From contig OZ244980.1 of assembly GCA_965223035.1 (NCBI GenBank), forward strand, positions 4,650,001 through 4,714,000: 64,000 bases of DNA, in the 5' to 3' direction. Made by a program: the position numbers and the translations under genes. This stretch comes from CAMDPA01 sp965223035. Its GTDB lineage: Bacteria; Pseudomonadota; Alphaproteobacteria; Rhizobiales; Hyphomicrobiaceae. How positions within the stretch are numbered: position 1 is the first letter of the stretch; every line of letters begins with the position of its first letter. The notes beneath the pieces were generated by a model that ran no database searches, had not been told where the DNA came from, and worked only from the letters and a program-made list of their open reading frames with translations. Positions 24,060 through 32,500 of the stretch are shown piece after piece.

Positions 24060-26435
24060 ATGACGTTTCGCACTTTCTTGGCGCGGTCGACGAGTCTCTT
24101 GACGGCTGCGGCTTTCGTTTCGACGTTGAGCGCATGTAAAGACCGCAAGCTCGAGGACATCATCGCCGAGTTGCCGCCAGAGGCTGGTACGCCCGCACCC
24201 AACACACAGCCACCCAACACACAGCCACCCAAGACACAACCACCCAAGACACCTGCGCCCAGGCAGCCTCCACCCAACCCAGCCCGCTGGCAAACGCCGG
24301 AATACAAGAAATCGAGATTCCTGGCCGACATCAATGCCGCTCAAGGCTACGCGTCCGTGCGCGTCGCGGGCACCGAGGGCGGCAAGGGCGTCGTTGTCGG
24401 CGTCATGGATGATGGCATCGACTTCAACCACCCTGACTTGAAGGGCGCCATGGCCGCCATCAACCCCACATCCTCCGCCGTCCAAGAGCACGGCACACCC
24501 ATTGCCGGCATCATCGCCGCACGCAAAGATGACAAAGGCATGCATGGCGTGGCACCGGATGCGAAATTGGTCGATCTATCGATTCCACAGCCGGATCCAA
24601 AGCCAAAGGAATTGATCACAGATCTGTTGCTACTTCGTGCCGCCGCAGGCCTTGATTTAAACCGCATTTGGGCCAAGGCCGACATCGTGAATATGAGCAT
24701 CGGCGCACCCGCCACTAGCACCGACTTTCTAGCCCCCATGCAGGCTGCCGCAAAGGCCGGTCTGATCATGGTCATATCAGCCGGTAATGGGGATGTAGGA
24801 AGTCCTGCTCTAAGCCAGCCATGGAATCCGGCCAAATTTGTCACTGATCCCGACATTGCCGGCCAGGCCATCGCCGTCGGCAATCTGGTTCCGCGACGGC
24901 TCGGTGGACCGCGGCGCTACGAGTCTAGTCACGCCTGCGGTGATGCCAAGAAATACTGTATTTTTGCTCCTGGAATCTGGCTGTGGACGACAAAAAAAAG
25001 CAACACCTATGACCCCCATGGTGCCGACGACAATTACCGGAATTTCAGCGGCACCTCCGCGGCCGCGCCCGTGGTCTCCGGCGCCCTTGCCAATCTGATC
25101 TCGGCGTTTCCCTCGCGCAAAGGGGCGAAATGGATCAAAGGCGATTATGCTGGGGCCAATTGGTACGTGGCTCGCATTTTGACCACCGCAAAAGATTTGG
25201 GGGCGCCCGGCACCGATGACGTTTACGGCGTCGGCGCGCTCGATCTGGGCGCGGCCTTGAGCCCGGTCGGCCAGATCACGCTGGCGATGTTACCGCAGCA
25301 TTACGCCACCGTGTCGACCCACGCCATCGGCACCCTGCGCAATGGCCAGGGTATGCTCAACTTTCAAACGCTGGCCGCGTTCGCCGGTATCATGATCTAT
25401 GACGAGGACCGCGCGCCGTTCTACGCCAACCTGCAACACCGGGTGGCCGCCGCCCCGGCGCCGCGCTACCTCGCCCGCTTCCTCGATGGGTTGGGAGCAC
25501 CCACCAACCGCCACACCACTAGCGACGACGACAATTCGGGACTCGGCTTCGATGTGGCGTTCGGCTTCGCCCAGTCGGACCGCCAAGGCCTCGGCCGCGA
25601 TCACGACATCGCCAGCCTGTTCAACGGTGCCGATATGCCGGTCGCGCTGGCCACCACCACGGCCCCCATGCAGGCGATGATGACGCACCGCTCGAGCCTC
25701 GGCCTGGGCTTTGCGCTGACCGACACCGTCAAGCTGTCGTTCAGCGCCGCCACCGACGATGTCGAACCCGACGACGGCGGCGCCTGGGACCCGATGACCG
25801 ACTTCGCCCAATCTCGCACCCGCACCCACAAGACGCTCGGCCAATTGGGCCTCACTTACGACGGCGCCTGGGGCGGGCTGATGCTGCAAGCCGGGATGCT
25901 GGCAGAAAAGGGTGGCCTGCTCGGCAGCTTCGGCACCGACGCCCTGTCGTTCGCCGACACCGGCCAATCGGGCTTCGTCCAGCTCGGCCTGCGCCGACCC
26001 ATCATCGGCCGGCTCGATCTGTTGGCCAGCTACACCCATGGCTGGGCCAAGGCCCAGGCCAGCGCCAACAGCCTGTGGACCGGCGTCGAGGATCTACGTT
26101 TCGACGCCTTCACCGTGGGCGCCAGCTATCGCGGCCTGCTGGCCTCGGCCGACACGCTGACTGTGACGCTGGGCCAACCGCTCCGAGTGAGGTCGGGCAC
26201 CGCCACGCTCAGCGTGCCGACCGGCGAGACCGAGGACGGCAACGTGATCATCTCCCAGCGCAAGGTGGCGCTGGCGCCCAAGAACCGCGAGCTGATGGTG
26301 CAATTGGGCTATCAAACGCCGCTCATCGGCCAGGCCTGGCTCAATGTCGGCAGCTTCGTGCGCTTCAATCCCGGCCACGACGCCACCGGCAACAGAGACA
26401 TCGGCGCCGCCTTCAAGGTCGCTATGCCGTTTTAG
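24060..26435 (+). CDS. Subtilisin-like serine protease autotransporter lipoprotein
   Basis: The 791-residue protein starts with a lipoprotein signal (hydrophobic segment ending in the lipobox LSAC near residue 23). Residues about 42-65 are a Pro-rich linker of four 5-residue units (NTQPP, KTQPP) coded by 15-bp repeats. The S8 peptidase domain (about 80-400) has the triad: Asp117 in VMDDGID, His144 in EHGTPIAG and Ser333 in GTSAAAP. The C-terminal ~280 residues form an autotransporter beta-barrel ending FKVAMPF, the usual outer-membrane signature. SphB1-like lipoprotein autotransporters of Bordetella have the same layout and mature other surface proteins. The peptidase part uses more A/T-ending codons than the barrel. 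Start 24060 follows GGAGGGGGG. Confidence 0.92.
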   Translation: MTFRTFLARSTSLLTAAAFVSTLSACKDRKLEDIIAELPPEAGTPAPNTQPPNTQPPKTQPPKTPAPRQPPPNPARWQTPEYKKSRFLADINAAQGYASVRVAGTEGGKGVVVGVMDDGIDFNHPDLKGAMAAINPTSSAVQEHGTPIAGIIAARKDDKGMHGVAPDAKLVDLSIPQPDPKPKELITDLLLLRAAAGLDLNRIWAKADIVNMSIGAPATSTDFLAPMQAAAKAGLIMVISAGNGDVGSPALSQPWNPAKFVTDPDIAGQAIAVGNLVPRRLGGPRRYESSHACGDAKKYCIFAPGIWLWTTKKSNTYDPHGADDNYRNFSGTSAAAPVVSGALANLISAFPSRKGAKWIKGDYAGANWYVARILTTAKDLGAPGTDDVYGVGALDLGAALSPVGQITLAMLPQHYATVSTHAIGTLRNGQGMLNFQTLAAFAGIMIYDEDRAPFYANLQHRVAAAPAPRYLARFLDGLGAPTNRHTTSDDDNSGLGFDVAFGFAQSDRQGLGRDHDIASLFNGADMPVALATTTAPMQAMMTHRSSLGLGFALTDTVKLSFSAATDDVEPDDGGAWDPMTDFAQSRTRTHKTLGQLGLTYDGAWGGLMLQAGMLAEKGGLLGSFGTDALSFADTGQSGFVQLGLRRPIIGRLDLLASYTHGWAKAQASANSLWTGVEDLRFDAFTVGASYRGLLASADTLTVTLGQPLRVRSGTATLSVPTGETEDGNVIISQRKVALAPKNRELMVQLGYQTPLIGQAWLNVGSFVRFNPGHDATGNRDIGAAFKVAMPF

Positions 26436-27283
26436 TCAGACCTGGCTCCGACGAGTCGGACCGCGCCAGATCCGGCGCCATGACTGGCGCGCGCCTATCG
26501 GCGGCATGGCGGCGACCTTGACGGCTGATTGGGGCTGGCGCCCGGGCCCTCCCGTCCGATGGTGGGCTTTCGGGACATTCAAAGCACCTTAGGTAGCATC
26601 TGCTCCGCCTAACGATTGTCATTCTACTGCCTTCGGTCAAACGCGACATCGCGCGGCAGCCCAACGCCGCCCGGAACCGAAGGCCACACGCGTGCTGGTC
26701 TTCCCCGGCTGCGCGCCAGACCTAGATCATCGCGCCGCACCGCGATGGTGCGTGATCACTGTTTTGTGGCCGACGGCGTCGTGATGTGGGATCGCGCCGC
26801 ATGGACGCGAAAGAGCAACACTCTCGCAGCTAGATCAGGTCCGCTGAAGGCGCAAGCGCGTAGCCGGCCCACGCTCCTGCACGCCCCCCATAACACGCTT
26901 GTGTGGGTGGCTGGGCAGGGGAGCGGGAGGGTTCCAGCTCGCTTCACCAACGCCATAGATCATGTCCGCCTAAGGCGGACATGATCTAACGCACAAGCTG
27001 GCTCCGCGTGCAGAAGGCTTTTTGCCCGGCGAGTCAGGGTTGCCTGTCAAGGTCATGCCAGACGCCGCCAGCCGAGCCAACATCGCCGCTGGCGCCAGCC
27101 TGTGTATTACGGGCCTGTGTTTTGCGGACCTGTGCGGCTTTCGCCACGAACCGCTCGCGCGCCGAGCGAACTCTCGATCACGTGATCCATCGCACCGACG
27201 CGCGCGAAGGTCAGCCCGCTCCCGACGTCAACGTCCCAACAGTGCAAATATCGTCTTAAAACGTCTCATTTGTAGCCCCTGCG
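26436..27283. other. Gene-poor stretch with repeat elements
   Basis: No convincing gene is seen in these ~850 bp. Dispersed elements occupy 26724-26760 and 26868-26988. Open frames between 27008 and 27259 are Arg/Pro/Cys-rich and lack family features, so I do not call them. Confidence 0.55.
26868..26988. repeat. GC-rich element followed by a perfect CTAG-related hairpin
   Basis: A CTGGAACC-family member in reverse orientation (GGGGAGCGGGAGGGTTCCAGC near 26918-26938) is followed by a perfect 15-bp stem, TAGATCATGTCCGCC (26956-26970) and GGCGGACATGATCTA (26974-26988), with a 3-nt loop. An imperfect GATCATCGC hairpin lies at about 26725-26757. Confidence 0.85.
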
Positions 27284-27460
27284 CTATTTTGGGGACCTGG
27301 AGGCATTCGGTTCGAGCTGCTCGATCACCAAGCGACGTATCGCTTCGGCGCGACTCGGAAGATCAGACTGCTCCCGACGCCACGAGTCGAGCAGTTCCAG
27401 GAATGCCTGGTCACATCTCACTTGGATGAGTTGGTTCAATGTGCCGCTGTTTTTTCGCAT
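27284..27460 (-). CDS. Ribbon-helix-helix miniprotein
   Basis: This 58-residue protein, MRKNSGTLNQLIQVRCDQAF at its start, fits the ribbon-helix-helix (CopG/Arc/MetJ) DNA-binding fold: a beta strand LIQVRCD, helix AFLELLDSWRREQ, the turn DLPSRAEAIRRL typical of the second helix, and VIEQLEP. Such proteins bind DNA as dimers, often as antitoxins, plasmid copy-control or small regulators. No toxin gene is next to it. It is placed at the edge of an AT-richer, gene-poor region, suggesting it was acquired. The ATG at 27460 has no good Shine-Dalgarno sequence, and the upstream AT-rich stretch could hold a close promoter. Coding looks real because the fold pattern is continuous from start to stop. 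Confidence 0.75.
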   Translation of the reverse strand: MRKNSGTLNQLIQVRCDQAFLELLDSWRREQSDLPSRAEAIRRLVIEQLEPNASRSPK

Positions 27461-28373
27461 GTATCAATTGGTAATTCTATTTAGGTTAAAATACCAGACT
27501 ACGGATCAGTTTGTAGTGCCCACGGCAAGCAATCCAGCGGATCATTAGGTTCGACCTGGCTCCACTTACAGATTGCAATGCACGATAACCTTTAAACCTA
27601 ATTAACCAGAATTGCTAGTGTACAATTCACGTTCCGATAATTTATATCTCACCGCGCCTTTTCGCGTTGTGCACATGGCAACCTCGCGAGCACACGGCGA
27701 TGCTGTCGATCTCCTTTTCAATCGAACACTTTTGCCGAGAAGCAAAAAATCGCTTGTTTAGCCATAATTGAACTCCGAATAATTAAAAATTATACAATGT
27801 GTTTTTATTTAAACCGATTGTCGCCCCGATCCGCCGCGGCGGGATGAAGCGTACCACCAACACAGGATGCCACTCGCGCGAGGTTCCTGCAGCCCGACGA
27901 TGAAGCACTGCGCCGTTTCCGTTCGGCGCCGACGAGACAAAACTTGCATAAATCTCAAAAGGCTAAACCAACAACACTGTGCTGAAGACCGAACGACGAC
28001 ACGCGGCAGTCAGTCATAAAATCCGCCCACACCGTGTCTGCTGTACAGCATTCGGCAACCTGGGCTTTAACACAATCACACGTTTGACAAAGTGCGAGCA
28101 ATGATCAGTTACTGGAAGCAAGGACGTCGATATAAGCACGGGCTGCGCCTCCCGCGTGTGGCAGACCGAGGTCACACCTGCGCCCCTTCAACCACCAAAA
28201 ATCTATGGTTTAATCTCCTTTGAGCGATCCGCTCAGCGCCGCAGTCCTTAGCCGCAGTCCCTAACAGACGATGCGACCATCAAAACATCACTTTGAAATC
28301 AATTGATACGTTTGGGTCGCAAAACCCTGTCGTAGGAGCTTGTCGCTCGCACGACAGAACACGTAAAATATGT
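27461..28373. other. AT-richer intergenic island without visible genes
   Basis: These ~910 bp are clearly richer in A and T than the rest of the window, particularly 27461-27830 and 27940-28370, and contain many stop codons in all frames. I see no gene, transfer RNA or long repeat. It could be remnant acquired DNA or a long regulatory region for the miniprotein and the dehydrogenase gene. Confidence 0.6.
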
Positions 28374-29267
28374 TCAGTTACCTCTTCCAGTTTTTTGCAG
28401 CCATGGCAAGATTGCTGAGAAATCCAAGTGTGCATAACCTTCTTCTACGAAACGTTGATAGAGCTCCATGCCTTTGGCGCCTAAAGGAGTTGGTATGCCG
28501 GCCGCGTGCGCCGCGGATTGGCTGAGCGCCAGATCCTTCAACATTAACGCCGCTGCAAAACCGGGCTGGTAGCCATGATCGGCGGGGCTGTCTGGTCCGA
28601 TTCCTGGAGCGGGACAGTAGCTGCTGATCGACCAGCAGGAGCCCGAGGAGCTGCTCACCACATCAAACATCGCCGCCCGATCGAGCCCAAGCCCGTCGGC
28701 GAGCGCAAACGCTTCGCAGACACCGATCATGGATACGCCCAAGATCATGTTGTTGCAGATTTTCGCAGCCTGACCGGCACCGGCGGGACCGCAATGGACG
28801 GCGCGCTGTCCCATCACCTCAAACAGCGGCTTTGCGGCGTCGAACGCTGCCGCTGCACCTCCGGCCATGAACGTCAGGGTTCCCGCCGCGGCGCCTGCTA
28901 CGCCGCCCGACACCGGCGCATCGATGCTGTTGAGCTGCGCTGCCGCCGCCATGGCGTGCGCCTCACGGGCAAGCGTCACGTCGATGGTCGAGCAGTCGAT
29001 CAGGAGGGCGCCTTGGCGTGCCGCTTTGACAACGTGCTCATAGACCGACTTCACGATCGGACCATCCGGCAACATCGTGATCACGACGTCGGCGTTTTGG
29101 ACCGCCCCGACGATATCGATGGCCTGGGCCACGCCCGCCTGCGCGGCCGCCCCGAGCGCTGCGGGCGCGGTGTCGAATCCCAGAACGGAATAGCCGGCCG
29201 ATGTCAGGTTGGCCGCCATCGGACGGCCCATGTTGCCAAGGCCAATAAAACCGACGACTTGGGTCAT
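28374..29267 (-). CDS. 3-hydroxyisobutyrate dehydrogenase-family enzyme
   Basis: The 297-residue enzyme is a beta-hydroxyacid dehydrogenase. The N-terminal Rossmann fold begins VVGFIGLGNMGRPMAANL; the substrate-binding motif is DAPVSGGVAGAAAGTLTFM; the catalytic Lys lies in GAGQAAKICNNMI; the C-terminal helical domain has LMLKDLALSQSAAHAAG. These match 3-hydroxyisobutyrate dehydrogenases of valine breakdown best, with tartronate semialdehyde reductase as an alternative. I chose the ATG at 29267 from the family start. It has no neighbouring valine genes and is flanked by the AT-rich island and a repeat element, so it is probably monocistronic. Confidence 0.9.
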   Translation of the reverse strand: MTQVVGFIGLGNMGRPMAANLTSAGYSVLGFDTAPAALGAAAQAGVAQAIDIVGAVQNADVVITMLPDGPIVKSVYEHVVKAARQGALLIDCSTIDVTLAREAHAMAAAAQLNSIDAPVSGGVAGAAAGTLTFMAGGAAAAFDAAKPLFEVMGQRAVHCGPAGAGQAAKICNNMILGVSMIGVCEAFALADGLGLDRAAMFDVVSSSSGSCWSISSYCPAPGIGPDSPADHGYQPGFAAALMLKDLALSQSAAHAAGIPTPLGAKGMELYQRFVEEGYAHLDFSAILPWLQKTGRGN

Positions 29268-29449
29268 GGCTGATGGCTCCCTTGGTCGGACGCTCAGGTA
29301 CCTCTGGCCGTCCAGTGACCACATCCAGCTACGGCCACCGTCGCCGGCCAACGGCTCAGGTTGGGACCACCGTCAGCCACCGCCCAACGGCCGCCCGACC
29401 AGCGTCACCGCACGCTCTCTGGGCGGGCCCACAGGCCTATAGCGTTGCA

Positions 29450-29605
29450 GTCTTGGCTGGAACCATCCCGCTCCCCCGCCCGGTTGCTCCACTTGTTCCT
29501 CAACTGGCCACCCAGAACATCAGGCCATCGGGTGGCGAGTGGAGGACTGAGGCGGGGGGAGCGGGCCGGCACAGCGATTCCGCCCTTAGCGGACATGATG
29601 TAGGG
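29450..29605. repeat. GC-rich inverted-repeat element (CTGGAACC family)
   Basis: A long member of the second family: GGCTGGAACCATCCCGCTCC on the left, GCCACCCAGAACATCAGGCC in the centre, GGGGGAGCGGGCCGGCACAG then CCGCCCTTAGCGGACATGATG on the right. It resembles the element at 53228-53395 almost throughout. It lies between two minus-strand genes. Confidence 0.85.
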
Positions 29606-29659
29606 CTCGCCCGGTTGCCCGGTCCGCATCCACCCCTGACAATCTGCCTCGGCGTCGGT

Positions 29660-30172
29660 TTAAGACTTCGCCTTGATGTTGGAGCGCTTGACGTTATCGA
29701 GGTTGGCACCTTCGATCCGGATCAGCATAGTTGGTTTCTCGCGCTTCGGCGAGTGCACATCCCCGACATCGTAGAAGTGCGCCATACCCGGCTCTAGATC
29801 ATAGGTCCGCTCCGGCACCACCACTGTCGGCCGGTCGCCATCGCCCTTGTCGACAATCCGCCAGTCGGTCATCTCCGTAACGCCGCGCGCCTGGCCATAG
29901 ATCGCCCAACTGGTGCCGTGGTCATGCGGCGAACCATAGGCCTTGTCACCGTAGGCGTGACCGCAAATGCAAAAACCGAGTTCGGGATCTTCGTAAAGAA
30001 TCTCCCGCTGATCAGCGTCGGCCGGACGATTGAGCAAGTGTTTGCTGACAAACTCGTCGTCCTTGAGCGCGCGCTCAACGTACCCGCACGCCTTCAGCTT
30101 GCCGTCGCGGCCGGGCTCCGCTTTCAGCGCGGCATGAATGTCGGCGGCCAAATTATCCAGCGTATAACTCAT
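29660..30172 (-). CDS. Cysteine dioxygenase-like cupin
   Basis: The 170-residue protein has a cupin barrel related to cysteine dioxygenases and other thiol dioxygenases. GSPHDHGTSWAIYGQARGV carries the metal-binding His-x-His in the family context, and GMAHFYDVGDVHSPKREKPTMLIRIEG holds the third His and core strands. Thiol dioxygenases oxidise cysteine or mercapto-acids to sulfinates. The N-terminal ~60 residues are helical as in many bacterial homologs usually left as hypothetical. It is the only gene between the dehydrogenase and xseB; activity and substrate are inferred. Confidence 0.75.
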   Translation of the reverse strand: MSYTLDNLAADIHAALKAEPGRDGKLKACGYVERALKDDEFVSKHLLNRPADADQREILYEDPELGFCICGHAYGDKAYGSPHDHGTSWAIYGQARGVTEMTDWRIVDKGDGDRPTVVVPERTYDLEPGMAHFYDVGDVHSPKREKPTMLIRIEGANLDNVKRSNIKAKS

Positions 30173-30223
30173 CTTGCAACTCCTTCGCGACGCGCTTGCT
30201 ACCGCCTCAAAGGCGGCTCCTGA

Positions 30224-30499
30224 TCAGATTTTTGGATCTAGCGGCTCGGTCGCCTGGGGTGCGCCCTCGGCATTGAACGTCAGCTTCTCCACCTTGGCTT
30301 CGGCCTGCTTTAAGAGGCGATCGCAGTGGTCGCGCAAAGCCTCGCCCCGCTCGTAGATCGAAATCGATTCCTCGAGCTCGACGTCGCCGCGCTCCAGCCG
30401 GCCGACGATCGCCTCCAGCTCCTTCAGGGAGCGCTCAAACGTCATCTCCTTGATGTCCGCGTGACGCGAACCGGCTCTGGGTGTGCTCATGTCATTCAT
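30224..30499 (-). CDS. xseB: Exodeoxyribonuclease VII small subunit
   Basis: The 91-residue protein matches XseB: MTFERSLKELEAIVGRLERG, VELEESISIYERGEALRDHC and LLKQAEAKVEKL cover the conserved helical hairpin that assembles on XseA to degrade single-stranded DNA. The ATG at 30499 follows AAGGAAAACGGCAGG; a GTG at 30526 would overlap the preceding gene. It lies 23 nt after the HDAC-like gene, a neighbourhood common in Hyphomicrobiales, where dxs usually follows; here dxs is not next and a cupin gene takes its place. The large subunit gene is elsewhere. Confidence 0.92.
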   Translation of the reverse strand: MNDMSTPRAGSRHADIKEMTFERSLKELEAIVGRLERGDVELEESISIYERGEALRDHCDRLLKQAEAKVEKLTFNAEGAPQATEPLDPKI

Positions 30500-30522
30500 C
30501 CTGCCGTTTTCCTTGCGCGTTG

Positions 30523-31464
30523 TCACGCGCCCATCAACGTGGTGACGTGGGCCGCGGCCGACCGACCCAGCGCATCGAGATCGTAGCCGCCCTCAAGCAT
30601 GGAGACGATGCGCCCGTCCGCATGACGTTCCGCCAGCTGCATCAAGGCTTCCGTTACCCAGACGAAGTCAGGTTCGGTAAGCCTTATGTTCGCCAAGGGG
30701 TCAGCCTCGTGCGCATCAAACCCGGCTGAGATCAGCACGATATCGGGGCCGAAGTCGTGCAGGGCCGGCAAGATGCGCGATTCGAAGGCGTCGCGGAACT
30801 GTCGGCCGGCGTCGTTGGCCCGCAGCGGCGCGTTGCAGATGTTGCCGACGCCGCGCTCGCCGGTCTCTCCGGTGCCCGGATAAAGCGGCATCTGGTGCGT
30901 GGAGGCGTAAAACAAGTCTTTGTCAGACCAGAAAATATCCTGTGTCCCGTTGCCGTGATGAACGTCGAAATCGACGACGGCTATGCGCTCTGCTCGGTAC
31001 CGTTCCCGCGCGTAGAGCCCGGCGATCGCAATGTTGTTGAAAAGGCAGAAGCCCATGGCGCGGTCGGTTTCGGCGTGATGTCCCGGCGGCCGCACCTGCG
31101 CGAACACATTGCGCACGCCCGAGGTTTCGTCAAACACCACATCGACCGCACGCAACCCGGCACCCACAGCTCGCAACGCTGCCTCCCAGGAGCCGGACGA
31201 CATCACCGTATCAGGGTCTAGATGTACGGTGTCGTCCGACGCCGGCCGCGCCCGCTCCACCGCGGCGATATAGGCGCTTGGATGCGCCAAGCCGATACGC
31301 GCGGCGATGTCGTCGCGCAACGGCGCCTCCTCCCGCAGCAGGAAGGTGAATTCCTTGCGCTCCAGTGCTCGGGTGATGGCGGACATACGTTCAGGACGTT
31401 CCGGATGGCCAGGTCCGGTGTCGTGATCGACAAACGCTTGATGGGTCAGGAGCAGTGTAGACAT
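30523..31464 (-). CDS. Histone deacetylase-like (AcuC/APAH family) amidohydrolase
   Basis: The 313-residue protein belongs to the zinc-dependent arginase/deacetylase fold. Seen are DTGPGHPERPERM, the active-site VRPPGHHAETDRAMGFCLFN, the Zn ligands in VVDFDVHHGNGTQDIF and SAGFDAHEADPLA, and the catalytic-region GGYDLDALGRSAAAHV. Bacterial members deacetylate acetylpolyamines or acetyl-lysine proteins. It is first in a short operon with xseB. Substrate is unknown, but the family and active site are clear. Confidence 0.93.
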   Translation of the reverse strand: MSTLLLTHQAFVDHDTGPGHPERPERMSAITRALERKEFTFLLREEAPLRDDIAARIGLAHPSAYIAAVERARPASDDTVHLDPDTVMSSGSWEAALRAVGAGLRAVDVVFDETSGVRNVFAQVRPPGHHAETDRAMGFCLFNNIAIAGLYARERYRAERIAVVDFDVHHGNGTQDIFWSDKDLFYASTHQMPLYPGTGETGERGVGNICNAPLRANDAGRQFRDAFESRILPALHDFGPDIVLISAGFDAHEADPLANIRLTEPDFVWVTEALMQLAERHADGRIVSMLEGGYDLDALGRSAAAHVTTLMGA

Positions 31465-31655
31465 TTCATTCGGCTCATCGTGTTGCCAGGCGTGGAGGTC
31501 TTACTGCCAGCGCCACACCCTGCGGCCGCCGCACCCCACGGATCCGGCACCGACAAATCCACATTCGAGCCTAGATCATGGCAGCTTCGGTGAGAACCGC
31601 AACGACGGCCCCAACTTACGCTGCAAAGGCGCTGGCCGGTTCAAGACCGCGTGAC

Positions 31656-31739
31656 CTAGATCATCGCGCCTTAAAGTGTAGAGCAACCTGCCTTTAATCG
31701 GGATCGTTTCGCTTCCGATTAAAGGCAGGTTGCTCTAGG
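31656..31739. repeat. CTAG-edged palindrome with perfect 22-bp stem
   Basis: The arms at 31680-31701 and 31715-31736 (AGAGCAACCTGCC at the left start, GGCAGGTTGCTCT at the right end) are exactly complementary over 22 bp with a 13-nt loop. CTAG occurs at 31656 and at the right end. This is the best-preserved copy of the AGAGCAAC-type element. Confidence 0.93.
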
Positions 31740-31744
31740 GCGTT

Positions 31745-31860
31745 CCAGTGTCAGCTGGAATCATTCCGCTCCCCACCAGGCCTCCCAATTGTACGATCAT
31801 GTGGATGGCCAGGTGGGAGAGCGGGCCGGCAAGGCTCATCCGCCTCAGGCGGAGTTGATT
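31745..31860. repeat. GC-rich inverted-repeat element (CTGGAACC family)
   Basis: Arms around GCTCCCCACCAGGCC and GGCCAGGTGGGAGAGC pair with few mismatches; the element begins CAGCTGGAATCATTCC and ends CCGCCTCAGGCGG. It directly follows the perfect palindrome, as at 6604-6726. Confidence 0.8.
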
Positions 31861-32067
31861 TCGTGCCCCTGATCAGGGTTGTGCCGATCCCCAGCCGGCA
31901 CAGCTTGCCAGCAAGGCATCGCCAGACCCCGTGGACGCTGTGTTGCGCTGCACGGGTCTGATTAAACTACTCAACTCGCAGCCAGCACCAGCGGGTCGAC
32001 ACAGTCAGTCTCACGCACACGCCGATCGTCGCCGTTTGGCTCCCGCTTAAACGCCACGGCACATACA

Positions 32068-32490
32068 TTAACGCCGCGGTGCATAAAATGTGCCCTCGAC
32101 CTCGAAACAATCCTGCTGATTGAGGCGGGCGACCTGCACGATGGTGCGCGGCGGCAGTTGGCCGCCCGGCCAAAGCTCACGCTGCACGCGATTGACGATC
32201 GGTCGCAGAGCTGCCATGTCGGTGACATAGACGACGACCCTCACGCAATCGGCGAGCGTTGCACCTTGCGCGGCTGCAATCGCGGCCATGTTGGCGAAGG
32301 CCTGGCGAATGCGTGCCTCCTCACCCTCAACCAGGGTATTGGTGGCCGGGTCGATGCCGCGCATGCCAGCGACAAACAGAAAATCACCGGCTTTGGCCGC
32401 AACACTCCAGGTGCCCGTCGGCCTGATCCCGTCAACCTGCTCGACCAATGTGACGGGGTGCGTTGCTGCACCGGCATCCACCTCGCTCAC
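32068..32490 (-). CDS. RidA-family (YjgF/YER057c/UK114) protein
   Basis: The 140-residue protein matches the Rid family: GDFLFVAGMRGIDPATNTLV, QAFANMAAIAAAQGATLADCV and LPPRTIVQVARLNQQDCFEVEGTF, where the Arg in PPRTIVQV is at the position that binds the substrate carboxylate in RidA. RidA hydrolyses reactive enamine/imine intermediates; other subfamilies act on ring-opening products such as aminoacrylates in pyrimidine breakdown. It is the last gene of the molybdenum-hydroxylase operon, so a role in handling an imine product of N-heterocycle oxidation is plausible but inferred. Confidence 0.9.
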   Translation of the reverse strand: MSEVDAGAATHPVTLVEQVDGIRPTGTWSVAAKAGDFLFVAGMRGIDPATNTLVEGEEARIRQAFANMAAIAAAQGATLADCVRVVVYVTDMAALRPIVNRVQRELWPGGQLPPRTIVQVARLNQQDCFEVEGTFYAPRR

Positions 32491-32500
32491 CTCATGCCTC

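Larger units (their letters stand above)
31465..32067. other. Repeat-filled intergenic region
   Basis: About 600 bp without a gene. It contains partial CTAGATCATG and CTAGATCATCGCGCC sequences (31571 and 31656), the perfect palindrome at 31680-31736 and a GC-rich element at 31745-31860. The part from 31861 to 32067 shows nothing recognisable. Confidence 0.7.

Noticed and set aside
27022..27429. 135-residue frame in the gene-poor stretch
   Set aside because: Low-complexity Arg/Ser content; the opposite strand carries the ribbon-helix-helix gene over the same bases.
27545..27575. Possible tRNA fragment (GGTTCGACC followed by CCA-like end)
   Set aside because: The expected T-stem does not pair and no acceptor, D or anticodon arms are found upstream.
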